The notes below the pieces were generated by a model. The model saw nothing but the letters and a program-made list of their open reading frames with translations, had not been told where the DNA came from and made no database searches. A DNA stretch of 64,000 bases from Isoetes taiwanensis (Eukaryota; Streptophyta; Lycopodiopsida; Isoetales; Isoetaceae), in assembly GCA_021234155.1 (NCBI GenBank), contig JAJEKV010000004.1, forward strand, positions 25,897,831 through 25,961,830, written 5' to 3'. Shown piece after piece: positions 11,285-21,340 of this stretch. Within the stretch, counting starts at the first letter, position 1. Every line of letters starts with the position of its first letter. A program made the position numbers and the translations under genes.

Positions 11285-12780
11285 TTGAAACCCTTCCAAA
11301 TTTCCGTGAAATCCGGAAGGGTTTCCATTGAAGCACGGAAGGGTTTCCACAAGAATATTAATATTTTTACATTTCCAAGTCAACTATCGTTAATTAATGC
11401 TTCGAATTAAATTTCTACGGCCCGATTCAAGAGCCTTTTCAAGAAAAGTAATTTTTTTTGTTCTTCCTCTTCCTCCGGCGGTTTTCCTTCCTTGCAAATG
11501 GAGATTGAGTCTGATTGAGGAACGCCTACAATCAATCGCGATTAAGGAAGCGTTTTATAGAAAGACAGGGTTATAGTTTAGGCTCTGTAGGAAACACAGG
11601 TCAGAGTTTAGCTCTGCAGGAAACACAGGTCAGAGTTCAGCGCTCGAAAATCTCTGCTGGCATAGAAACCCTTCCGGAGTTGGGCTCAGGAAACAATTGG
11701 TAAGGCCGAGTTGACCCTCTTAAAAAATTTGCTCTGCCCGATGTAGATCCATGCTCACATGCCTCCGCTTTTTTTTTTTTTTTTCTGTCTCGGATTTTTC
11801 AATAGGTTGAGCTTCTTTGGAAGGCATTTTGGTATCGAATTGGCATGAATTCTTGATTTGGAGAGTTCTGAGGTTTTTTTCTTGTTAGGATTAAGAGTAT
11901 TGGTGTACAAGGCTATAATTCCTCTGTTGTGTAATCGAATGGAGTAATTAGATTAAGCCACAAAAAAAATGATGATATATTATATTCTTGTAGCAAACTG
12001 TCATATCAGAGGAAGTTTTTTCTTCAAGGTACAGAGGTGAAGCGGAAGGGTTTCACCTTTGCGGAAATATTCCGATCTCTGCGGAATATTGGCCTCGGCG
12101 GAATATCAGAAGAGGGAGTTGTCTGCCGAGTATCAGGTACAAGAAGGGTGCAGCTTTGCTTCAATTTTTTTTGTTTTTTGCTTCTTTAATGGATTATCAA
12201 AAGCAAAATCACTTACAGTTTTGTCCGAATCAATATAGTGATGAATCGGTAGAAGCATCCTCCTCGCATCGTTCAAATGCGTCAAGCTCCGGATCTATAA
12301 GGAGATTCAATGGCGGCTTTTGATCGGGCGTGGAAACCCTTCCTATTTTCCAACCCATGGCTTTGGAAAATAGGTTGGAAAATAGGAAGGGTTTCCATTT
12401 GAATTAAAATTTGAATTCTCGGGTGGTGTGCATATTTATGAGCGTGCACCATTAATGGGAGGCGTGCGTCTTGAAAGATGTGGTCCATAAATGTACGTGT
12501 CAATATTAAAAATATTAAAAAAAAATGGAAACCCTTCCCATTTTCCGTGGAACTTCCGATTTTCAAATTGAGAAACCCTTCCAAATTTCCATGGAAACCC
12601 TTCCTATTTTCCAAACATGGAAATTCGGAAGGGTTTCCATGGAAATTAGGAAGGGTTTCCATGGAACCCTTCCTGGTAAGGGTTTCCATGGAACCCTTCC
12701 TGATTTTAATGAAAGCCGGAAGGGTTTCCATGGAAAATAAGGAGGGTTTCCATGGAAATTTGGAAGGTTTTCCATGGGAG
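11285..12780. repeat. Palindromic array of GGAAACCCTTCC-type words
   Basis: About a dozen copies of GGAAACCCTTCC or its complement GGAAGGGTTTCC, some with one change, are packed into 12330-12775, and five more occur at 11293-12060. Copies occur in both orientations and are often joined by CCATGG, so neighbouring copies fold into hairpins. The best is 12589-12604 against 12627-12642, with 16-bp perfect arms and a 22-base loop. Open frames on both strands simply repeat METLP or RKGFHG-like text and are by-products of the array. No terminal inverted repeat was found at its edges. Confidence 0.85.
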
Positions 12781-12859
12781 GCCAACCCGGGCGTACTTAA
12801 AACCATTGTTTTTATTTGCAGAACTAACATATTTAGTTGCGTAGCTTTAAGCATCAAGC

Positions 12860-12941
12860 GCTCAGGAATTATCATGTAGAGTAATAAGTCCCCTCCACCT
12901 GCTCAGGAATTATCATGTAGAGTAATAAGTCCCCTCCACCT
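12860..12941 (+). repeat. Perfect 41-bp tandem duplication
   Basis: Positions 12860-12900 and 12901-12941 are identical. The unit starts gctcaggaattatcatgtag. It lies just outside the palindromic array, in sequence without other features. Confidence 0.95.
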
Positions 12942-13436
12942 GATGTTTAGAAAGGCCAACCCTACCCTACGTTGGCTTACGAGCCAGCCTCTTAAATATA
13001 GGTCTAGTATGGAGCTAGAGAATCAAATAGCTGAGAAACAACTTGAATCACCAAAATCTCATACCAAAAAGATTTTTTGCAGCTGACACCGCCATTACCA
13101 AAAGAATCAGAACAATAAAATCATAGGGCAAGGAAAAGGATACGCACATTTACTACAAATGTTAAAATACAATGGAATGGCATCTTTTAATTTCTCTCCC
13201 CGGAATATTTCCCATCATCAATGTGAACATGCCAAGCTGTGAAGTGCGAGTATGTACTTTTAGACCTCAGTTTTTGTCTACTTCCAATTTTGTCCTGCTT
13301 TCCGTGGAACCTGTAGGCTTCACTGTCCTTGCCTATAAATTTATGTTGCTCCATAAGGAGACTTCAATCCATCTCCGGAACACATAAAAGAGTTGGCTAA
13401 TCTCAGGAAAATGAATGCCAGCAAGTTCATTGGCAT

Positions 13437-16362
13437 CTAAATTACAGTTCCATTAGATATAAGTGCATCTTTAAGAATGACAACAATCCCATCCTTGATA
13501 TAAAAACCCTGTAATTCTTTTGCAGCTTCTAAAACATTATCTGTGTTCATAATCTGGGACAAGAAAAAGGAGAGAAAATGAGCCCATTTGTGACTATCAA
13601 ATACAAATTCATAATTCATCAAGTACCTTCACATGTTCACCAATACGTGCATTTTTGTCCACAATGGCTTTCCGTACATGACTATGTTTGCCAACACCAA
13701 CAGGGATTCCACCACAAGAAAGAATAGCATCTTGTTCCTCTTGTGTCTGAAAGGAGAAGGATCAGATTCTAGATAGGCAACTGTTACAAACTAGTTACAT
13801 CACAGTTAAAAACTTCATGTAGCACAACTTTTTCTCGAAGAAATATATGTCAACCTCATAATAATCAGCACCCATAAGGAATGTGTCCTCAATCACAGCA
13901 CCTGCAGAAATCTGGGACCTAAGACCAATGACTGAATGTAAAATTCTGCAGTCCTGCAATAGATAGAGCCAAAGAATAAGCACAATCTCAATGATTAAAC
14001 ATTATCATCACTACTTTATTACTTCTTTTGAGTATAGCAAATCTCACCTTTATGTGACAACCCTCACCAATGACGCTGTCATTCACGTGAGCATTTGATA
14101 TTTTTGAAGGTGCCAAACATCGTGGTAAAGTGTACATCGGAGACTTTTTATCATAAAAGCTGTTTTAAACAAAAGGCAATATTTTAATTCAGGTTCACAT
14201 CTATGAATTCGATCTTGCTAAATAAAATACCTAAAAACTGGCGTATTCTTTGTCATTCCTATATTTGCATCATAGAAGGACTTTATTGTTCCAATGTCTT
14301 CCCAGTAACCATGAAACAGGTATGCTTGTACCTATTAAGTTAGAAACAGCAGTTTAAGCTTGATAGCACAATGATGGCTTACTCTTATTTATAAATCTTA
14401 CTTTTGTTATATTTATTGAAAATAAATTTAATGCGAATAATCCTCCTCCACATTTACGCTTCCAAAATGCAATTTATTTTGCACTCCTACTTATTCAGTT
14501 GCATATGAATAATTTCCCCAACCAGATTCAGCCATAATAGAGATTATTTTCTGAACATCACACAGGATAATTTCATGTTATAAGATAAGAAACCAATAAA
14601 AATATAAACAGAATTGAAATAGGCATCTATCACCTTCATTCCTACTTCTGTCGCACCAGGAATTATTTGACTGCCAAAGTCATTTGCATCTGGGAACTTT
14701 TCAGGAGTAAATTCATCATAAGCCTCTTTGCTGATCACATATATGCCCATGCTAGCAATATATGGCATTTCTTTTTTTGCTTTTCCATCATCCAGTCCCA
14801 AAATGGTTGTATCAACCTGTATCAAAGCAAGTAAAATGTATCATCATGAATGGATAGAGTAATGCATAAAGCCAAACGTCCAACAACAATATATTTTCCC
14901 ATGCCAAAGCAATTGCCAAATTGCCAAATCTATGAAGCTCAAGAATGCATAATAATGTCTTCTTTATTGTCCATGAAATGCTGAGATTAAAACTTACCTT
15001 CATTGCTTTTAATGCAGTTCCTTCTGGTTTCTCTGCAAACTCTATAATATCTCCTTCACGATTTATTTTCATTAGACCAAGGGAAGTTGCCTTGTCTTCA
15101 GATACAGGCACAGCTGCCACAGTAATATCAGCCTTTGATCTACGATGATGCTTGATAAACACTTGATAATCCATTCTATAGAGGTGATCCCCTGCCAAAA
15201 TCAAAAATTCCTTAACAGTTGGATCCTCAAAAAGCCACAAATACTGCCTTACTGCATCCGCTGTTCCCTGCATCGCCATAGCACTGCATGGGTAACAGAG
15301 TAAACTAGCATTCAATAAAATATTAGGCAAATTTAAACATTACTTAGATTTCAAAGACTAACTATGAAATGAGAAAAGCTCTTCTCTCATGTAGTTCAAA
15401 TAAACAGAGCATTCTCAACAGATTCATACATAAGAATGGGGACTGTACTTCTCATGCCTACAGCAACTTGGATCAAATCTTAACACTTTTGTAATTTTTG
15501 GGTTGAACACAAAGTTAACAAAAATATTTTGACTTTTGATGCACACAATTTGACAGCTCCAACCATTTGAGGGAAGAACATTGCCATCTAACCTGAAACC
15601 AAAATTGATTTTCGAGGGTCTGTTCAGCTGCTAAAACTTCCACAAAACTATCATCTCTGAACCCAACCATATTGCCAGAGTAAGCTCTGTAAATATGACT
15701 ATTCAAAGATGTAGAGTTGAACTGTGTAAGAACATAAATTTTTGTAATGTCACTATTGATGCAATTACTGACAGGAATATCAATCAGCCTGTAATTTGCA
15801 CCCAATGGAACAGCTGGTTTTGCTCGACTCTTAGTCAACGGGTACAACCGTGTCCCTTTGCCGCCTCCCAGGATAAGTGCCAAGACACTCTGGAATATAA
15901 AGCAGAACCACATCAGACACCTCATTTGTTGAATGAATCATCTCGCATGATGTTCATTTTTTCGAAAAGATCTCACAAGTGAAATATTGGCAAGCAAAAG
16001 CATTTCAAATTGTCCACATAATACACGTGCCAAATTAGAGCGAGATAGTGATAAAGCCGTGCATTTGTAGTAAAAAACTAGAGGTACTCATTCAGTAGTT
16101 TAAAACGCATCTATAATCAGATGAGACAAAATCTATAGAACAGGAAAAAGAAGCTTACAGTTTTGGGATCAGGAGGAGTGTCTTCTTCGCTGTTAAATCT
16201 GGATATGGCACCATATTTTCTAACTTTTCTGTTAACAGACAATACAGGGCAGCGATTCACACCAGGAAAAGAAAAGCTGGAGAGAAATGCCTTTGTGGAG
16301 CCCAGAAACGAAGAGGGCAGTGGCGGCGAAACCACCGGCCTAGTGGAGCAGCCTGATAACAT
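13437..16362 (-). CDS. AGPS: Glucose-1-phosphate adenylyltransferase (AGPase), small-subunit-clade, plastid
   Basis: Makes ADP-glucose from glucose-1-phosphate and ATP, the committed step of starch synthesis, normally as a heterotetramer in plastids. Nine minus-strand exons with GT/AG borders: 16159-16362, 15593-15889, 14998-15267, 14634-14816, 14231-14331, 14048-14159, 13855-13953, 13627-13746 and 13437-13553. Together they encode 500 residues with no stop. An in-frame TGA lies just upstream of the chosen ATG. Residues 1-60 are Ser-rich and fit a transit peptide. [19 protein letters not shown] (76-94) carries the nucleotide-binding loop, [10 protein letters not shown] (192-201) the catalytic Asp, and EFAEKPEG the glucose-phosphate Lys (about 247). 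A left-handed beta-helix follows, with the C-terminal activator Lys (ILKDAL, about 490). Segments such as [18 protein letters not shown] and [10 protein letters not shown] resemble the Arabidopsis APS2 branch rather than APS1. The QTCL-type redox cysteine motif expected before the GGG loop is absent. Confidence 0.95.
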
Positions 16363-16535
16363 GGCGCTAAAAGAGCTTCATGTAATGCAATGGAGCTAGG
16401 TTGCCGGAGTTGCCCTCTAGGCCTAGCCTGGAAAAAAACATGTGGGCTGTGGATTTGGAAGGCCTTCGTTTTAGAAGAAGAAATGGAAGGGTACGATGGT
16501 GACGATCCACACTGCCACCTCAATTTCCTTTATCC

Positions 16536-16545
16536 TTTATAAAAA
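16536..16545 (-). promoter_or_regulatory. Candidate TATA box of the AGPase gene
   Basis: The minus strand reads ttttTATAAAGGAT, about 175 bases upstream of the AGPase ATG. This would leave a 5' leader of roughly 140 bases. The call rests on motif and position only. Confidence 0.4.
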
Positions 16546-16559
16546 TTTCATTGATCTCA

Positions 16560-17199
16560 AAAAAACGCAATAAGAATATCTTTTTGGGTTTCCCTTCCCC
16601 TTTATATCTGTTCGGGTTGTCTCTAAAGGATGGAATATTCTAGATATATATGAGAATGTTACCCTTGTCAGGCTGATGTGGCACAATTCCAATGGTTGGT
16701 GGTTTCATTCCGTAGAATAACCGTCATGATTGTGCCACGACCGATAACAAGGGTAACTTCATTTTCACCCGCTCATATACAAAGCAACTCATGGAATTGC
16801 ACAAGAAATTGTCTTGCTTGTGAAGGATGAAGATGAAGGCGATAGTGTTGCTGGTGGTGGTGCTAGTGCCGTTGAACACGTGTTTTAGGTGAATGGGCGC
16901 ATGAGCATGTCGCATCTAGTAGAGGATTAAGGTCTTATCAAGAAGAAGACAGAGTGCTCGTAGCCTTGAGAATTGAAGCAATAGGTTTGAATGGTCGTAT
17001 AGGGCTCTCTCTGCTATTATCGATGGCCACAAAGCCTCTCAGGCAAAGTGATTTCCTAATCAATAACTTCAAACAAAAGCTACTACATAACTTGCAAGTT
17101 CGTGAGATCAGCCCCAACGTGTATCCAAACATTATCGTTATGGCTGAAGCATGAGTTGTCTACTTACATGAGTGACATATCGGGTGTTTACAATGGGAG
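16560..17199. other. Spacer between the AGPase promoter and the gypsy LTR
   Basis: Contains the AGPase upstream region and then sequence with no recognisable gene. A short GGT/GCT-rich stretch occurs near 16850. Short open frames on both strands have no family motif. Confidence 0.4.
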
Positions 17200-19489
17200 T
17201 GTATGATGTTCCCCTAAAATATATGGTATAAATACGTATATTTTAGGCTACACCACCATACAAGCCTACCTTAGTAGCCTTGTATACCTTAGTATGGAGA
17301 AGGGAACATGGCTAAGTCGTTATACATAACTTAGCTAACCTTAGGAATGGAACCATTTCCACATGGCTCTATCTTATTGGCAACCGCCACATGGATGCGC
17401 CCTATTGGAGCCACATGGCGTGACATGGCAATCCTAATCTACTAGTGACCAAACCCTAGCCCTAGGCCATTTTTTGGCTCCAACAGTCTTGGAATCCTAT
17501 TCGCACTCGAAACTCTGTTTTGAGAATCGTTTGCTGTAACACAACTGAGCTCAGCAACCCTAGGAGTGTGTACGTGACAGAGGGAGTGGGAGCTACTTCG
17601 AGCCACTTGCAGAGCCATAGAGACACCAAGAGCGGGTGGAAGTTCCTCTGGAGCAGGTATTTGGAGTAGTTTCCTTGGTAGATCATCTGAAAGTTAGGAT
17701 TCCAGATGAGTTAGTATCTCGTATCTCTAGTAGAGCCCTCCTAGAACCCTCAGTTTGGTTCTTGAACCCTACTCAATGAACCCTAACTGTAAGTTAGATG
17801 CAGGTGATTAGGATTAGATGTTATTCTCATTTATTATCATGCTATAGAGATATATGTTGTTGGTTGATCATGTTTGCTCCACTTATATTGGGACGGGGGG
17901 TTAGAGACTTAATAGCCTTGTCTAGATGATGCTTCTAGTTAGAGCCTTTAGTTCCTATTATACGCGGCTTGTGCATAGACCCCACCAGGCTATGGAGTGT
18001 CTAGCACCACATAACTTGAGTCGGTGACAAGATAGAGGGAGTCCCTAATGAAGGAGCGTGCCTCTTGGAGACTTGAACAAGCTAGGCTTATAGCCGGGCC
18101 ATTTCGAGAGGGTTGGGTATGAGTCCCACACTTCCCTGGGTTGATGGTGTCGCTGTAACCCTCAGAAGTTGCAGGTGTTGGTCTGGCTCTTGTTTTGGGG
18201 AGTTCAGTCAAGTAAGGACATGTGTCACCATGATCCCCTGGCCGCCTATCGAAGTCATTATCTTCTAGGAAGAGAAGATGCAATCTTCTTACCTCATCGG
18301 ACACAGGAGATGCAACACAGAGTAGCCTCGTTGGGTGAGATTAAGAGTTTACGTCTCCGTGATTCTGATCCATGACAGAGCTTGATTTAGCCCATCCGCA
18401 TAGTATGCAGGGAGGCCCGGATGGAGTGGTCAACCCTAGCCATTGTCTATTGCCGATCCCCGTCATCATTATATCTCTGCTCTCTATCTTGAGACCCTAG
18501 CCGTCATGCGTCTACTTTTCCCACGAGTCCGAGCATGGGTAGGAGCTCTTGTGATGGGTGAAAATATCCTTACCGGTTTTGGTTGATTCCATCGGCGGTG
18601 AAACTCTCCCCGCGGAATCACTAACCCTCCCGCCTGTTATCCGTACCCTCTTGCCCGTTATCCGTACCTGCCCCTGCTATCCGTGTACGACGGGCTCCAT
18701 TTTATACCTTCGGTAGGAATCACGTCTGCGAAATACCGCCGGATGGAATCACCAACCTTTTATTCTGGCGGCGGAATCACATGGAATTGATCCCTGCGGG
18801 GGTGGAATCACCGCATCTTGTAATATTCTCCCGTGGAATCACCGCCGCGTGCGATAATATTCTCCCCGAGTGGAATCACCGGCGTAAATATTTCTCCCAG
18901 TGGAATCAACTGCGATAATATTCTCCCCAGTAGAATCACCGCATTATATTCTTGAGGAAGGAATCACCTTGAGAAGCCCAATGTTTGCCATTTTCAATTT
19001 ATGCAGATGAGCGGCAGATTCTCAAAGTATAACTTACATTTGCTTGCTACATTTGCTTGCTACATTTGCTTGCAAAAGCAAGCAGGGTGGATTGAATTGG
19101 AAGAAAATATAAACTTGTGCTACTCCATTTTTTGTGTGCCTGTCCATTGTTATTCTATGCACTGCCCAGAATTTTTATGGATGGGGATTTGAACCCCTTG
19201 CCAATATTGGCAATGCCATGACCGCTTTAAAGCAAGAGCAAAAAACAAGGAACAAGGTATTTTCAAGCAAGAACAAGGTATTTTGCTCAGAACGAGCGTG
19301 CAGATCCAGGAATATGACAAAATAACCCATTGCTTGTGATTTGCTATTTCGTGGACAGAAAGAGGCTATTTGTAGTTAAAATTTTGCTATAGAATAGTAA
19401 TGCTTTATATCACAGCAAAAACTTACATAAAATGCAACTACAAGGTCGGCAGAAAACCCTGGCACAGATCAGACATGGCATTGGAAGAG

Positions 19490-20380
19490 CTAATTGCCTC
19501 CGGAACTACAAGACCGGCAGAAAACCCTGTAACAGATCATCAAGCTTAGAACAGAGCATTGCACGGTACCTGACAGCCAGGTTCGAGCTTGTGTTTTCGG
19601 CCATAAACCTGATGAAACCATGCCGGATTTGCAGAACCCATGCCCTTTTTGCCGGATTTGCTGAAACCATGCGGAAACCCTGCTGAACCCATGCCCTTTT
19701 TGCGGATTCTTTGAAACGCGTGCATAAACCCCGCTGAACCCATGTCCTTTTTGCCGGATTTGCTGAAACGTGCATAAACCCTGCTGAACCCATGCCCTTT
19801 TTCTTCGGCCATGACGAGCTAAAGCCAAAATCGGAGCCCATGAGGCAATGCCTGAGGCTAACAAGTCCATTGGCGGATTGGATGGTTGGGCTCGAAAATG
19901 AAGCCGAATGATGCAGCCCTGAGCCGGTCTGATCAGATCCATGAGCGCAAGCTCTGTTAACTCTCGCATCATCGGAGATTGAAGGCCTGCTGCTGCCCAT
20001 ATATTATCTGCCGGACTCATTCCTCCTCCCATGGGCGAAAAAGAAATTGGGGAAAGGTACGCGCTTCCTAAGAAGACCCAAATCCTTAAAAATGAAGCAT
20101 GAAATGTTTTCGCCATAGCCACCATTCCGGATCTGTAGAAGATAACAAGGAAAGAAGGAAAAATGTCATAGCCCGCCGCCATAGCCATAGCGCAATGGTC
20201 AAAAAACCTCCAACAAGAGAAGACGTAAAAAATTTGAATTTTTTTGGGATATTCCAAATGGTGATTCCGTCTCGTGGAATAAAATGGCAGCGATTCCATC
20301 TGGCGGTATTTTGCAGATGTGATTCTGCCAGAAGGTATAAAACGGACGGCCAGGATGGACCCTACGGCCGGATGGGTCAA
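19490..20380 (-). CDS. Hypothetical 296-residue ORF inside the MULE
   Basis: An uninterrupted minus-strand frame spans most of the MULE interior and enters the right terminal repeat. Its middle (MAKTFHASFLRIWVFLGSA onward) reads as ordinary protein text. Its C-terminal part is a short repeat peptide (KGMGSAGF, KGHGFS) from the DNA tandem repeat at 19615-19802. I recognise no domain. It could be a captured host gene fragment, as in Pack-MULEs, or a chance frame in GC-rich repeat DNA. The overlapping alternative frame at 19506-20000 is also open, which favours chance. Confidence 0.2.
   Translation of the reverse strand: MTHPAVGSILAVRFIPSGRITSAKYRQMESLPFYSTRRNHHLEYPKKIQIFYVFSCWRFFDHCAMAMAAGYDIFPSFLVIFYRSGMVAMAKTFHASFLRIWVFLGSAYLSPISFSPMGGGMSPADNIWAAAGLQSPMMRELTELALMDLIRPAQGCIIRLHFRAQPSNPPMDLLASGIASWAPILALARHGRRKRAWVQQGLCTFQQIRQKGHGFSGVYARVSKNPQKGHGFSRVSAWFQQIRQKGHGFCKSGMVSSGLWPKTQARTWLSGTVQCSVLSLMICYRVFCRSCSSGGN
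19615..19802. repeat. Short tandem repeat within the MULE (unit about 55-60 bp)
   Basis: About three to four imperfect copies of a unit containing ctgaacccatgcccttttt and gccggatttgctgaaac. Spacing varies by a few bases because of small deletions. Confidence 0.8.
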
Positions 20381-20785
20381 TCCATCGGAAAGGTACGCGG
20401 ACAGGTGTCGTATTTAATAACGGGGCCTCTGGAACGGATCCCGTTCCCAGAGGGTCTGTGATTCCACGGGAAAGTATTCACCGCGATGGAATCACCAAAA
20501 CCAGGGTAAGAATATTTGCACCCCTCTTGTGATGATGATGTATTGATATCCACTACCCTTTGAGGTAGTCGACTGTATTGCAACTGTTGACGTTATATAT
20601 ATGCTTTTGCTGTTATAGGAGCACATAGGAGATTGGCACACAAGATACCTTCGTGTCTCTTTCACGATCCCAGCCATCCCAAGGATGGGGCAGGATGGAG
20701 GGCCCATCTGGCCAGTGTGTCTTTGGGTGGGGATTTTTCCGAGATATACGACGAAGCGTCGTATATTTAGTGGAGAGAGTTACAA

Positions 20786-20800
20786 TAGTATCAGAGCGAT
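20786..20800 (+). promoter_or_regulatory. Primer-binding site, initiator Met tRNA type
   Basis: TAGTATCAGAGCGAT follows the LTR end after one base and matches TGGTATCAGAGC, the sequence complementary to the 3' end of plant initiator Met tRNA, with one change. It fixes the 5' LTR boundary. Confidence 0.8.
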
Positions 20801-21340
20801 GTTCTTGGTTGACCAAGATCTGGCACTGGCCATAACCCTGAATAGGTAGATTAACTGGCCTAATTAACTGACGGAATGAGAATTCCAACCTTGAACTCGA
20901 AAGTGGAAGAAATTGTTTTTCCATTAGTAGGGTCGTAAAAAAATAAGTTAAGTTATAGACTTACGGAGGAAAATAATAAGTCAAATGAACATTCTAATAA
21001 GTTTGAAATGCAAGTCATACATTGACACCAAGATTCCATACAAAAAGGATCCAAAAATTGTCACAATCGGATACCCTAGTGAAATATGATGTAAATTCAT
21101 AATTAGCTATCCAAGAACCATTGAAAAATAAAAAATTCAAAAGTCTAAAGGGGGTCAATATTAATAAGGGTGGTTCATTAAAAATAGTTCTAATCACGAA
21201 GGAATACTCTTTCACATGTGTGAGCATCTTTCCCCCTTTCCTCATTCTATCCCTTTTTCCTTAATTTTGCCCTAAAATACTTTTCTAGACCCCTAAGGAG
21301 ATCCCTGACTTAAAGTAATCAGTTTTCTAACCCAAAAGAT

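Larger units (their letters stand above)
18556..20523. mobile_element. Non-autonomous Mutator-like element (MULE) with 10-bp target duplication
   Basis: The left end reads GGGTGAAAATATCCTTACCG and the right end, on the opposite strand, GGGTGCAAATATTCTTACCC. The inverted match continues for roughly 250 bases, through blocks such as GGTTTTGG, GATTCCATCG, CGGTGAA and GGAATCAC. CTCTTGTGAT flanks both sides exactly (18546-18555 and 20524-20533), so the 10-bp target duplication and 1968-bp element are well defined. Long terminal inverted repeats and a 9-10-bp duplication are typical of MULEs. No transposase is encoded. Subterminal tandem repeats at 18780-18970 are built on GGAATCACCG plus TAATATTCTCCCC. 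The insertion sits in the 5' LTR of the gypsy element. Confidence 0.92.
17200..20784 (+). repeat. 5' LTR of the gypsy element (split by a MULE)
   Basis: Begins TGTATGATGTTCC and ends GAGAGAGTTACA, directly before the primer-binding site. Removing the MULE and one copy of its target duplication leaves about 1.6 kb, close to the 1540-bp solo LTR at 41015-42554. That LTR, read on its minus strand, starts TGTGACGTTCC and shares the ATACGTATAT and other internal blocks. Confidence 0.75.

Noticed and set aside
11285-12780. CRISPR-like regular repeats
   Set aside because: Plant nuclear DNA; copies occur in both orientations with irregular spacing and no cas genes.
11285-12780. Interstitial telomere
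   Set aside because: The word contains AAACCCT but is not arranged as CCCTAAA tandem units.
12282-12879. Long overlapping frames on both strands with repeated METLP or RKGFHG peptides
   Set aside because: Produced by the palindromic 12-mer array on both strands at once; not a repeat protein.
17990-18375. Open frames of about 70-100 codons within the gypsy LTR
   Set aside because: LTR DNA with overlapping frames on both strands and no motif.
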